Source: Saccharomycopsis fibuligera x Saccharomycopsis cf. fibuligera
Taxonomy: Eukaryota; Ascomycota; Saccharomycetes; Ascoideales; Saccharomycopsidaceae
Direction of reading: 5' to 3'
NCBI GenBank assembly: GCA_001936135.1
Contig: CP012820.1
Coordinates: forward strand, 1-64,000
DNA: 64,000 nt
The position numbers and the translations under genes were made by a program. The notes below the pieces were generated by a model. The model was not told where the DNA came from and ran no database searches. It was given only the letters and a program-made list of their open reading frames with translations. Positions 1 through 10,540 of this stretch are shown piece by piece; within the stretch, counting starts at the first letter, position 1, and each line of letters begins with the position of its first letter.

Positions 1-2480
1 CTGAACACTGCTCTTGCTCCACTTCATAGCTTTTTTTCTCATCTATCCGATTTCCGAAACTCTATAAACGCATCGCGTTTTGTCTTGTCTTGCTCCCCAG
101 CGACTCTTACACCCTGCCCTTAGCCGATATATACGCTAGCTGCTGCCTTTTTCTCACCCTGAACTGTCTCCTTTCCATATTCCAATCATTTTTATGTTTT
201 TTCTTCTGTGATCTTGCCTGTTCTCAGCGCATATTCTTAACCTCCGCCAATATATTCTCTGCTTGTGTGCTGCTTTTTTTTGTGTTCTCGTCATCGACAT
301 TGTCCTTGACAGCTTGATATTTACCGTTTTTTTTTTTTTTTTTTTTTTTTTTTTTCATTTTCATTATATATTGCTTCTCAGCAACCATAAATTGTCCCAC
401 CCTAGCCATCACTCTAATAACTTCTTACTTGACAAGCGTGTTAACTAATTGACGTTGCACAGAATCTGTCTTCACACCGCTCTCTTGCCTGCTCCAATCT
501 CAATTCCGACCATCTCCAATTGTATACAACCCTTTATTAATTACCTTTTGCGTACTCATTGCAATTACTACTTCTGCCCCCATGTCACCTACCATTTTAG
601 TCTGTTACAATAACTTCCCCTTTCTTTACATCACCCATCCTTTTATACCTCCTGTGCGTCCTTTCAGTACTTGTTCACCACGATCCGTCCCACCTGCAGT
701 ATCGTGATTGTTTTTATATTGCGATTATCTAACTTTATTTTATTTTTACACCCGTGTTATATGTTACTAAAGTAAAGCTCATAATGCTATTTTGCTCCTG
801 TTCACTACCTTCGTCTGTGCCCACATTCCCACCATATTAGCTGCATACTACCTCGTTTTTCTTCCCCGTGCTCTGTCCATGATCTTGCCGACATGCATAA
901 TGCAATCCAGCCTCCTAGCTCTATCTCTCTCTGTGTGTGTCACTCACCACCCTCAAGCATCCGTTGTAGCAGCTCAAGTCTCTGATAATTTAACAGCCTC
1001 CCACTTGCCTGCTAAATTATGATCTTCAAATATTACAAACTGTGAGTGCCTTGCATTTTTATTTCACTATTGTGTGCGAGACCATAACAGCTCCTCCAAG
1101 AAGTATACTACTCTAGCACATTCTGCTAAAAAGTTTTTTTTTTTTTTTTTATTGTTTTTTTTTGACCGTTTAACTTGCTAATCTCTACGCATACTTTGAC
1201 ACTACACCATCTAAATCGTTTCACCTGTTATCATTTACTGTTTATAGCAAATGCAAAAATTACTTGAGTCTAAAGCAATGTTTTTTTTCGCCTTCTTGTC
1301 ACATTTGAGCTACTCTCGGGAAGCTGAGATGCATTGTGTCATTCAAGCACGATGCACCCCACTAACTAGCACTTGCTATTTCTGCCACTGCGATATCCAA
1401 ATAAGCAATATCAAACTGCATCTGTACTATTTTCTCTAGCTCTGCTGATCTGCCTCCACAGCAATGTACAAAACAACGCCGATAACAAAACCGTCACCCT
1501 TCGTCACCTTCCATCACCCATTTAGAAAATCCCATCTTTGACTTTATACAAAACCAATCCAGTGCCTACTACCGTCCCAACATGCAACACATATGTGCCT
1601 CTTATAACTACCACATCAGCTGTATATTGCATTGTTTATTGTCCTTGTATTCTGTCTTTGATCCTCCGATCGCCTTGTTTGTCTTCTTGCCACATCTAAA
1701 GCTGCTGCCACTACTTTTTCTAGATTAGCAGATCCGAGCTGCCCACTAAACAGTATGCAGAGAAGATCACCGATATCAATGAGTAGTTGCCTACGCCCAA
1801 TGTACAATAACAGCACTGCACACGAGTTAAGCCATAGTATACGTTTTTTAGCCTCCTCTGTGCTACAACCCAATCTTACTCCGGTGCTTTTTAATTTTAT
1901 CTTTTTCACATATCCTACTGTGCTATCTATAGTTTCTTGGCACTTTCTCAGCCGATTCTTCAGCTGCTTCTTTCATACAAATGAAACTCAAATATCGCAA
2001 AATATGCCAACCAGCAGTGCCATCATCTAGACCAACCGTTTATTGCGACACACTCGACTCCAACAAAAAACCAGAAGAACACAGACAAAGTTTGCCGATG
2101 CTCCAGCCTCTGCTTTAACTGCTTTATCTGACAATGCGCTACTTACAATCATCCAACTGACATCAAAGTCTAGCAATTCAACTAATATACGAACCACCGG
2201 CAAATATGTATGTGCTCTCAAACATAGTTATCCTTTTCCACAGACCGGTTCTGGCGTTGTTATTCATTCGGTGCATCATTATGTGACATCTTGTAGAGCA
2301 TAGATACATTGTTCCCCTGGTATGTACAAGAGAAAAGCAATACATATGAATGCACTATATAAGAACAGTCCACATGCATTTTCTGGCAGCCGCATGACAA
2401 TTGAGACTATATCTTGACAGAAAAAACAGTCAATCAGGAACTAAATAATTCACAATTAGACAACATACTGCAAAACTAAT
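1..2480. other. gene-free pyrimidine-rich stretch
   Basis: I see no gene here. Reading frames are short and low-complexity, and none shows a recognisable domain. The plus strand is visibly rich in C and T throughout, including a run of 29 T at 327-355 and a long T run near 1134-1150. The same style of sequence resumes at 3423-3570, after the purine-rich block, so the two parts may once have been continuous. It could be a decayed repeat, since the LTR of family A has a similar pyrimidine bias, but no clear alignment was seen. Confidence 0.5.
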
Positions 2481-2790
2481 GTTGGTTTGGTGTCTTGGTA
2501 TGAGGTTTTCTGTGTAACCAAGATGAAAACCACGACCAATTGTTCAAGGACAAATTGTTTACTGGGCCCACGAAGTACAGCTAGTGGCCACTTGAAGAAT
2601 ATTTATACTTTATATAGAGGACAGTCCACCAGAAGACACAAGAAGCCAGTAGGCCGCGACACAGCGCAAACAGCTATACAACAAAGGAAAACTAAATACC
2701 AGATTATGTATGAAATCTGCAAGTGGATAAATAGGGAAACTGAGGGAGAAGATCCTGCATGGAGATAATCCGGTTGAGCGCGGAGAAAAC
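2481..2790. other. unassigned purine-rich sequence before the tandem repeat
   Basis: No gene is recognised. The stretch is less pyrimidine-rich than the sequence to its left and leads into the 265-bp repeat. It could be the leader or LTR of an unknown element, but I could not find matching ends. Confidence 0.3.
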
Positions 2791-3422
2791 ATGCGGTTCG
2801 GCGCGACTAGTACAAAACAGGGAAAATCACGGAATTTTGGTTTGGCGACAAGTAAGGGAAAATTTGGTTCGGGGCCAAAGCGGGCAAGTAGGATGACCGA
2901 GGAAGGGGATGGGCGAGAAAATGGTGGAAAAAGCCAGAACAAATACTATGGATGGCGTAGATTGAAACTAGAGAACACACTACAGGCTACTTAGCAGATT
3001 TAGATGTGTATATAGGGCAAAAAGCTGGGCGAGGTGGTTCGGGGGACCACGTAGCGGTGGATTGGCGGAACCCATAGTAAAGAGGGATTTTGGCGAGGAG
3101 GCGGTTGGGGGGATAGTATGTGAAAAGTGCGGTTGGGGGCCAAAGCGGGCAAGTAGGATGACCGAGGAAGGGGATGGACGAGAAAATGGTGGAAAAAGCC
3201 AGAACAAATACTATGGATGGCGTAGAACTAGATTATATAACAAATTACAGGCTACTTAGCAGATTTAGACGTGTATATAGGGCAAAAAGCTGGGCGAGGT
3301 GGTTCGGGGGACCACGTAGCGGTGGATTGGCGGAACCCATAGTAAAGAGGGATTTTGGCGAGGAGGCGGTTGGGGGGATAGTATGTGAAAAGTGCGGTTG
3401 GGGGCCAAACCGGGCAAGTAGG
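2791..3422. repeat. 265-bp tandem repeat, about two and a half copies
   Basis: The motif GGGGCCAAAG recurs at 2871, 3136 and 3401 (last base changed), and GGCAAAAAGC at 3016 and 3281, giving an exact 265-bp period. Copies 2871-3135 and 3136-3400 are nearly identical, and a partial third copy ends near 3422. A divergent partial unit precedes them from about 2791. The block is purine-rich, in contrast to its flanks. Short frames inside repeat in step with the unit and are unlikely to be genes. Origin unknown. Confidence 0.85.
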
Positions 3423-3569
3423 CGCCCTTCCGTACTTTCATATGAACCTCTCACTTACTACTCTCCTACAACCCTATTTCTGCAATATAATACTCTTCTG
3501 CGACTCCTAATCTTTCACTACCCAGCTAGTGCTGCACTTTCTACCGTTTTCTTACTACCTTTCTGACAG

Positions 3570-6500
3570 TGTCTACCAAAGCCACGCTTGATTTATACAA
3601 AAAACAGAGAGGAACTAATAAGACAAGACGGATATTCATACCTGGCATCAAAAATGGTCAAGAGAAAAAGAATCCATAACATTTCTCGCAAACTATTACA
3701 TACTAACAATAAGTTTCTAAAGAAAAGGGTAAAAGAAAAAGACATCAGAACCAAAGAAAAAATACAAAATAACAAAGAATACACTACCTGCTTGCAATCA
3801 AAAACAACAGCCGCATCAGCCATTCAGGGTAGTCGCGACAAACACAACGCAAAAATTCCATTCGTTACCATACACTCTGACGTGGTAGAAATAAAAGTAA
3901 AAAATAAATACAAACAATTAGTAGTCACATTCATAGAAACCTACTCCAGATATGCTTGGCTATATCCCATCAAAACCAAGACAGCTGCAAATATCACTGA
4001 CCCTTTTGAACAATTCCACCTGAAAATTTTGAAACAATATGACTGCAACATCAAAGCCTTACACACAGACAATGGGAGAGAATATACCAATAACTTTTTC
4101 CAACAATATCTAAACAAACACAACATTATCCATACCACTAGTACCGCATTCACCCCAACTCAAAATGGATTAGCTGAAAGATATAATCGAAAAATAATCA
4201 GAATGTTGAGTTTACTCTACACTGATAGTGGTCTATTATCAGTGAGAACTTTAACTCTTGCACTCAATTATATCAACATCATCTATAACATCACCTATAA
4301 TCGCAAACTTAAAGCATCCCCACTAAGAACCTTCAAAGACTATTCCAGTAAAAACAATCTTTATAAACTGTATATCAACAAATCTGAGCTTTACCTCAAT
4401 ATGAGCATAGACAGACAACCAATATTTGGACATGAAGTTGCAATATTTGACAGAACTAACACTCTCAAAACCATTGCCAACACAATTATTGGTACAAAAG
4501 TCGGTATTAGAAACAATCAAAAGTTATTCCCAGTTAACAACAAACTTATTGAGTCCAGCAACTATAGTTTTTTTTTTTGATCAGGTGCTTCACTTAGTGA
4601 AGAGAACACTGCTGATATTACAATAATAGACTGTTGATGGTCCAGCCGGTGAGATCCATTCGACTAACTGATAGAAGATAATGAATGAAGAATGCCTTTA
4701 GACTCAAATCAAAAAGACATTATTATGAACCCTATAAAGAAGAAGTGACCTTGGAGATGGAATAAGTTAAATCAGGGAAACCATACGTAAACTGATGCAG
4801 AATAATGACGACCAAGAGCGGGAATCTCAACACGAAACTGAAGAAGAACTAGAATCTGCAGAAGAGATTCAAAATAATAGAAAATTAGAACAGTCAACAA
4901 CGTCCCACTTGCCTACGAAATGCAGAACTGATACGTGTAAGCACAATACCACGTACAAAGAAGAAAACACACGTCCCAAATATAATTCACAAACCACAAC
5001 CTCAGAACCAAAACAAGACACAACCTAAACTCAATCTACAATAATTAACCCAACGACCTCCTCAAGAAAAAGAAAAAGGCTCCAGGACATTGGTGACATG
5101 ATGTATGAGGTAACGAATCGAAATAGAATCGCTACGATTAACAACATGAAAAAATTCTTAAGCACTGATGAGAAAGACAAATGGCTAGAAGCAATATAGG
5201 AAGAGTTACAAACCCTCATCAGAAACGGAACTTTCACTGAACAATTGAGATCCAAACCAGAGCTAAAACATTTGGACTTAATCTCAACCATATGGCTATT
5301 GAACAAGAAACAAAAACAAGATGGTATAAAATTGAAGGCAAGGTTATCCGTCAGAGGTGACCAAGAAAAGCACAGTAAGTTTGAGATTTACGCACCCACA
5401 TTAGCTGCTGAAATTTTAAGAATAGGTATTTCTATAGCACAACAGAAAAATTTCCACATATTTCAATGTGACGTGACAAATGCTTACACGCATGCAGAAA
5501 TTGACCATGATGTTTTCATTACCATTCCCAGCTTCTGCAACGCAAAAATCACATATATACCAAAAGGACTGACACTTGTTTTAAAATTACAGAAAAGTCT
5601 CTACGGGCTAAAAACAAGCGGAAGAAATTTTATCATCATTTTAAAAACATCTTGATAAAACATAACTTGGAATCAAAGGAAGCCATCCCCTGCTGCTATC
5701 TACTTAGGAAAAAGGGAAGAATAGTGGGCACTATCATGACATTTGTTGATGACATTATCATTGCTTGTGAAGATAAAAAAGTGTTGCTACAGAGCTCATA
5801 AAGTCCATAGGCGAGAGCATTGAATTGAAAACGGTCGAGGGAACAAAACAACAATTTCAGGATAAATTCACGTTGAATAGGAAAATTTTGGGATTGAATA
5901 TGACTGAGGTATATTCAAAGAAAAACGGGAAGTATACTAGAGAGTACATTAAGCTTGATCAGCAAGATTACATATCAAAAATTATTGAAAGATTTGGAAC
6001 ACCAGATATGAAAATTAAACCAACACCTGCAACAGACTAGATGAAACAGAACTATGTGATGAAAAATGAACACTACCATAATAAACAGGCAGCTAAGATC
6101 AGAAAAATAATCGGTTCTTCATTGTATGCAAGTACACACACTAGACCTGATATTGCTTGTTGCACAAATTACCTTCCACATTTTCAACTTGAACCTAGTG
6201 AAGAAGTGTTTCATTATGCTTTGAGAATACTACAATACCTAAAAGGTACAGCAAACAAAGGTTTAATATTCAGAGGAAAAGGATCTGATAATAAAATCAC
6301 TGCCTATACTGATGCTACTTACAATTCTGACAATTACTATAGAAGTACGGTGAGCAGTGTTTACTATTACAATAATGACTTGATATCATGGAATGTTGAA
6401 GTGAGCAAATTAACTACATTGTCTCCAGCTGAATCTGAAATGGTCGCTATATCTACTGGTATAAAGCGAGAACAATGGTTGAGAAGCATATTGGAATGGA

Positions 6501-6781
6501 TGAATGGCAAGAAACCGAATAAAACAGTTATAAAAACAGACAGCAAAGCCGGTATAAACATGATTAGCAAAGAAGGTTTTAATAAGAGGAACAGGCATGT
6601 GAAGATCCGACTAGCATACTGCAGACAACATATCAACAATATCAACATGAAATTAGAGTATGTTAACACCAAAGAGCAAATTGCAGACCTATTAACAATA
6701 CCACTCACTAAATCATTATTCTTACCATTAGTGAAATATTTGGTATTTTGAGAACCTAATATCCCATGAAAGAGCGAGTGA
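3570..6781 (+). mobile_element. family D: decayed Ty1-like copia element, left copy
   Basis: This is a remnant of a Ty1/copia (Pseudoviridae) polyprotein gene. It runs from the region before integrase, through an integrase core (about 3840-4260, with TDNGRE and QNGLAER type motifs), then reverse transcriptase (from about 5230, with YGLK and FVDD motifs), to RNase H (about 6290-6720, with the SPAESE motif). The FVDD catalytic box resembles Ty1/Ty4 more than Ty5. The 5' part with gag and the 5' LTR is absent. The element is broken in several places and is clearly a fossil. A second copy lies at 53200-57945, and a third, more decayed fragment at 59310-59840. An LTR of the same family follows directly. 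Confidence 0.85.
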
Positions 6782-7039
6782 TGACGAACATTGAGTCCTA
6801 GACCAACAAACCTGAATACAGTTAACCAATATTTATTACTGAACAACTTCGCAAATCTTCTATCTTGGTGCAAGATACACGTATTTACTACTATTAATCG
6901 CGAATCAATAACATGTTTTGTATTCAGTCTAATTATTATTTGAAGAGGGTCTAACCCAATATTTTTATATATTTATTATTAGTTAGTTATATTGGAAATA
7001 CAAGGCTTTTACCTCTAAAACATGAACCCTGAGATGTCA
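6782..7039 (+). repeat. LTR of family D
   Basis: The stretch starts TGACGAACATT and ends GATGTCA, so it has TG...CA ends. It follows the RNase H region of D directly. Related sequence recurs at 7268-7549, 57675-57945 and about 58640-58870 in the same orientation, and at 7560-7690 inverted. The right copy of D is followed by the same sequence, which supports an LTR rather than chance similarity. Confidence 0.65.
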
Positions 7040-7054
7040 GTATTCCGTAGCCAA

Positions 7055-7130
7055 TCTTCCTAGTCGATGCTAGAAAACAACAATGAACCCAGAAATTCTC
7101 TTAAATTTTCATTTGTACTCTACACTCCTG
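7055..7130 (+). repeat. LTR family G remnant upstream of tRNA-Met
   Basis: The block from CTTCCTAGTCGAT onward aligns with the 3' end of the family G LTR at 58290-58375, though it is quite decayed. It ends about 20 bp before the tRNA and has the same orientation as the LTRs in front of the other three tRNA genes. Confidence 0.55.
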
Positions 7131-7149
7131 TTTCGTTAACCGCAACTTG

Positions 7150-7221
7150 AGCGCCATGGCGCAGTGGAAGCGCGCAGGGCTCATAACCCTGATGTCCTAG
7201 GATCGAAACCTAGTGGCGCTA
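7150..7221 (+). tRNA. initiator tRNA-Met (CAT)
   Basis: This folds as a complete 72-nt tRNA. The acceptor stem AGCGCCA pairs with TGGCGCT, leaving A73. The A1:U72 pair is typical of eukaryotic initiators, as is the T-arm with GATCGAAA in place of TTCGA. The anticodon CAT is at 7182-7184, and a run of nine T at 7224-7232 serves as RNA polymerase III terminator. The sequence closely resembles the S. cerevisiae initiator. The anticodon-arm stretch CTCATAACC (7180-7188) is exactly complementary to the primer-binding site of the B elements. Confidence 0.97.
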
Positions 7222-7223
7222 TG

Positions 7224-7232
7224 TTTTTTTTT
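7224..7232 (+). terminator. Pol III terminator of tRNA-Met
   Basis: A run of nine T starts 3 nt after the tRNA 3' end, as expected for RNA polymerase III. Confidence 0.9.
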
Positions 7233-7267
7233 AGCAAGCCCCATAGCTGTACTTGGTTACGATGGAA

Positions 7268-7549
7268 CTATACTATTTGAAAATGACGAACATTCAGTTT
7301 TCAACCAACAAACATCAATACAGCTAAAAGATATTTATCACTAAATAGGTTCACGGATGTTTCGTCTTACTGCAAAATACCTGTATTGACTACTATTGAT
7401 CGCGTCTCTCTTACAGCTTTTGCATTCATTCTGGTTAGTCCTTATACGTGGTCTAATGCAATATGCTTATCTATTCACGATTAGTTAGCTATATTGGAAA
7501 TTGACGAACATTGGGTACTATACCAACAAAGATGAACTGTGAGATGTCA
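7268..7549 (+). repeat. LTR family D, diverged copy
   Basis: It shares TGACGAACATT at its start and GAGATGTCA at its end with the LTR at 6782-7039, with a diverged middle. No gene lies between 7233 and 7973; the interval is filled by this and the next two fragments. Confidence 0.6.
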
Positions 7550-7559
7550 GTATTCCGAA

Positions 7560-7690
7560 AGCTATTGATTCGCGATTAATAGTATTAGATACATGTACCT
7601 TGTACCAGGATAGATGATCGGTAAAGTTATTCAGTGATATCTGTTGAAGTGTATTCAGGTTTGTTGCCTTGATACTCGACCTTCATACTT
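7560..7690 (-). repeat. LTR family D fragment, inverted
   Basis: Read on the minus strand, this matches the front half of the D LTR, including CAACAAACCTGAATACA and ATTAATCGCGAATCAATA. Confidence 0.6.
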
Positions 7691-7718
7691 ATCGAGTTGT
7701 AGCATTCTGCAATATTAC

Positions 7719-7815
7719 AAGTAACAAATCAGTTCAGGATAACTTTTTGATAAAGCTAACTCTTATACCGGTAGCTTTCGGCTACAGTTAGACCCTAGGA
7801 CCCCATTTGTAACAG
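7719..7815 (+). repeat. LTR family G fragment (5' half)
   Basis: GTAACAAATCAGTTCAGG and the following tract align with the first part of the G LTR at 58053. The similarity fades after about 90 bp. The rest, up to 7973, has no recognisable content. Confidence 0.6.
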
Positions 7816-7973
7816 TTGGTAGCTCTTTTAGTGCTAGGGGAGAAAGTATTGCTCCAACTTTTTCATGTAGAACTTCCTCGTTAGCCTCCAGTCAACGTTC
7901 GAAAACCTTGATGTTCGCCTACTGTTTCAGCCAAGGTTGTAACACTCCTGATCAACGACTAAGAGCTATTGTT

Positions 7974-8367
7974 TGTTGAATTTCAAACATTCATCTTGCT
8001 TTGATCCTTACCTTCTCGACTTATTGACTCTTTATCTTCTCTACTGCTTTTATGTTTTCATCCATCGTCATGGTATACACTTCTGCAGCATGTTATTTGT
8101 TCACTTTTTCACCCCGTCTACGTGCGCATCTACTTGCAGTGTTGAACCTTCCTGCAGCGCTAAAATATCTCTTTTTCCCGTCACCCTTGTCACGCGACTC
8201 CGATTTCAGTGTTTCCTACTTAAGACGTGGCTGTCGCGCTTCTTTTCTTTTATCATTCTATACTATTCTTTCGGCCCTACCGATCTAAGCCTAACAAACT
8301 TTACTTTCTTTATGTACTCTAATAAACCTTATATTTTTCTCTTACACGTTGCGTCCTACTTTTTACA
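7974..8367 (+). repeat. old solo LTR of family A
   Basis: It begins TGTTGAATTTCAAACATTCA and ends in the ACTTTTTACA typical of family A, but is 394 bp against 425-446 bp in the intact elements and clearly more diverged. The 5-bp flanks (TTGTT and TTCCC) do not match. It marks the outer boundary of the left inverted-repeat arm, so it may have taken part in the rearrangement that created the arm. Confidence 0.8.
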
Positions 8368-9465
8368 TTCCCTCTGAGTAACTATTGTTAGTATGTAATA
8401 GTTTGAGATGAATGTTATGGTTTGTTTTGGTCTTGATCATTTTTGATGTTAGGTATGAATATCCGTCTTGTCTTATTAGTTCGTATCTGCTGTTCTTATA
8501 AACCAAGCATGGTTTTGGTAAGTACCAAATGTTTTTGTTGAAAAGGCCGTTTTCAGCTACAATTTTAACCACTGTATTGATATTAACGCGTCAATAATGA
8601 ATTTGTATAATGGTACTCGCTTCATTTTCATCCTCATCTTTTTTCTTGTTGTATTCATACTTGAATTTCTTGAAATGGTTAACTCTTCTGCTTTCAACCA
8701 CAGCCTCATAATGTTTCTCCATCATGTTCAATTTGTCGTCCAAGTTTCTTTTGCTGGAAATCATGTTGACCACAGTTCTAACTTGTGTCATAGGGCCGCG
8801 GAGTCCTTGAAGAACTTGTTTAGTTTACGATTCGTCACTTAGAGGATAGTTGATTCTTTGTGTCGTTTCTTTCAACAGTCAAATTTCCTTTGCAAACTTG
8901 TCGAAATCATAATTACCAGCATAACGGATGTTGAGAACTAGTGTCATAATCTCGTGTGGTTCAACAACGTATTTGGTAGCTTTCATGATTTTAAGTAAAG
9001 TTTTACAAACACGCAGTGCTTCGTCCGAAAGATCACCATAATCACCAACAGTTGCTTTAAGGATTGAGTTGACCCATTATTGTTCAACCGCCTATAAATA
9101 GTAACCAGACTGAGTAGCACATATTAGCGCTGAGCAGTATATAGTATTAAATAAGAACTCTATATTTTCATCTAGGTCAAAAATTATGAGCATTACTTGA
9201 GAATATCCCCTGGCTATCTTTCGATACCGTTTGTGTAGAATTCACTGTCGGTCTGTATCACCTGACTACCTACCTCCCATTGTATTATTGTAGAACTCAT
9301 TCTTCGTCACTGAGTTACTGCTATCGGTCCTATCCAAAAAAAGTGTTTGCTAAATTAGAGTTATAAACCATTTACAAGTAATTACTCATCAACGATGAAC
9401 CATCGCGGTGCGTAATGCCTTGCCGCCAGCACTACTTTGACTGGCTCCCTTTGAGGGAGGTGTGC

Positions 9466-9473
9466 AAAAAAAA
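9466..9473 (-). terminator. Pol III terminator of tRNA-Pro (left)
   Basis: Eight T on the minus strand directly follow the tRNA 3' end. Confidence 0.9.
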
Positions 9474-9579
9474 GGGCCACACAGGGAATTGAACCCTGGA
9501 CCTCTCACATATTCGGTAAGCCCTGATGAAACAAGGCTCGCTACCCAAAGCGAGAATCATACCTCTAGACCATGCGGCC
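9474..9579 (-). tRNA. tRNA-Pro (TGG) with 34-nt intron, left copy
   Basis: The acceptor stem GGCCGCA pairs with TGTGGCC, leaving C73. The T-arm is CAGGG/TTCAATT/CCCTG. The anticodon TGG is at 9547-9545 (minus). A 34-nt intron (9543-9510) interrupts the loop after position 37. The intron contains CCGAA, which can pair with TTTGG of the anticodon loop, the usual shape of a yeast tRNA intron. It is nearly identical to the copy at 52884-52989, with a few intron changes. A family G LTR begins 11 bp upstream of it. Confidence 0.95.
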
Positions 9580-9590
9580 AGTCTGTGAAC

Positions 9591-9913
9591 TGTAAGAGAC
9601 GGGGTCGTAGGGTCTGAATTTAGACGTGAAAAGGTTTCTGGATTCATAGTTGTTTCTAGGATCGACTAGGAAGAGAGGTAATGCTCTAGATAAAATAAAG
9701 AAGATAAATATATTGTAATGAAAGGAAGATAACTTCGCTTACTCTTATTCTATATAGAATACATAATAGTTATGATGGCGAACCTAGCTTCTTATATAGT
9801 TATTGTTAGGAGGTTCGTAACCAGGGGCCATCGGTAACTAGGGGCTACCTGTAGCTAAGAGCTACCAGTCTGAGTTAACTTTATCAGAAGTTATTCTGAA
9901 CTGATTTGTTACA
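9591..9913 (-). repeat. 3' LTR of gypsy element G
   Basis: This 323-bp LTR, TGTAACAAATC...CTCTTACA on the minus strand, has the same length as the solo copy at 58053-58375. It is preceded on the minus strand by a polypurine tract (complement of 9914-9927, ending GGAAG), so it is the 3' LTR of element G and not a solo LTR. It ends 11 bp before the 5' end of tRNA-Pro. It also carries a TTCTATATAGAA palindrome. Confidence 0.88.
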
Positions 9914-10027
9914 CTTCCTCCCCCTTAGAGGCTAACCCAGTTCTTTTGAGATAGTTAATTTGTTCAGTTACAGCATTTCATAAATCGGTTGATATTTTAG
10001 TTCTGAAGAATTCAAACGATATAGGCG

Positions 10028-10454
10028 TGTTGAATTTCAAACATTCATTCTTCGCTTTCCGATCCTTTACCTTCTTCACTCCTTTTATTTTTTTCATCCA
10101 TCGTCAGGGTAAACCCTTCACCGATGTGCATGGTATACCGTTCTGACGCATGTTGTTTGTTTACTTTTTCATCCCGTCTAGGTGCCCCGTCTAGGTGCCC
10201 CGTCTAGACGCGGTGCCGATCCTTACTGCAGCGTGAAAATTTTTCTTTTTCACGCCACTCTTATCACGCCACTCCGATTTCAGTTTTGCCCCTTATTTTT
10301 CTTACTTAACACGGGGCTTTCCCGCTTCTTTTCTTTTATAGTTCTCTACCTTTCTTACTTCTTTACTGAACCAAGCTTAACCAACTTTACTTTCTTTATC
10401 TACTCTAATAAACCTTATATTTTTTCTCTTCTACTTTACATCCTACTTTTTACA
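10028..10454 (+). repeat. 5' LTR of A1
   Basis: The LTR has TG...CA ends, and its plus strand is pyrimidine-rich. It holds three CGTCTAG motifs 13 bp apart (10175, 10188, 10201), the last being the palindrome CGTCTAGACG. It also has a duplicated CACGCCACTC, and AATAAA and TTATATTTT near its end that could set the RNA start or polyadenylation. Confidence 0.93.
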
Positions 10455-10466
10455 GATTTACAGTCT
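10455..10466 (+). promoter_or_regulatory. primer-binding site of A1 (half tRNA-Tyr, inferred)
   Basis: GATTTACAGTCT directly follows the LTR. Its complement, AGACTGTAAATC, is the anticodon arm of yeast tRNA-Tyr(GUA) as I recall it. The pairing would begin at nucleotide 40 of the tRNA, exactly the point used by the B elements on initiator tRNA-Met. The same site follows the 5' LTR of A2 (37338-37349), A3 (25033-25044) and A4 (45400-45411). No tRNA-Tyr gene is present in the window. Confidence 0.65.
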
Positions 10467-10540
10467 GGCTTAACATCAAAACAAAAAAAAAAAATTAAAA
10501 AAATCAAAAAATCAAAAATCAAAAAAAAAATTTTTCTACC
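10467..10540 (+). promoter_or_regulatory. A-rich leader of the A1 mRNA
   Basis: The leader between primer site and start codon is almost only A and T with long A runs, ending TTTTTCTACC before ATG. It is kept in A2, A3 and A4 with small length changes. A-rich leaders are common in well-translated yeast mRNAs; a special role is only a guess. Confidence 0.5.

Larger units (their letters stand above)
8374..9585 (-). repeat. left arm of inverted repeat (tRNA-Pro plus 5' part of D)
   Basis: Read on the minus strand, this segment matches 52877-54060 base for base over long stretches. It contains tRNA-Pro, the short spacer after it, the leader of family D, gag-like sequence (minus frame near 8591-8791, rich in K and E) and the region before integrase (near 8374-8572). 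These are old copia parts and broken. The two arms enclose roughly 43 kb of nested retroelements. Confidence 0.85.

Noticed and set aside
263-448. Short frames across the 29-T run
   Set aside because: They consist mostly of homopolymer-coded Phe or Lys and have no domain; the poly-T tract makes them by chance.
2494-2526. CTTGGT/ACCAAG hairpin as a regulatory structure
   Set aside because: A six-base stem with a long loop is expected by chance and has no gene next to it.
2610-3566. Several 65-130 residue frames on both strands in the tandem-repeat block
   Set aside because: The same peptides repeat because the DNA repeats every 265 bp, and no frame shows a known domain or consistent start.
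9914-10027. Reading the G LTR at 9591-9913 as a solo LTR
   Set aside because: A polypurine tract abuts it and the 5-bp flanks TGAAC and CTTCC do not match, so it is the 3' LTR of G.
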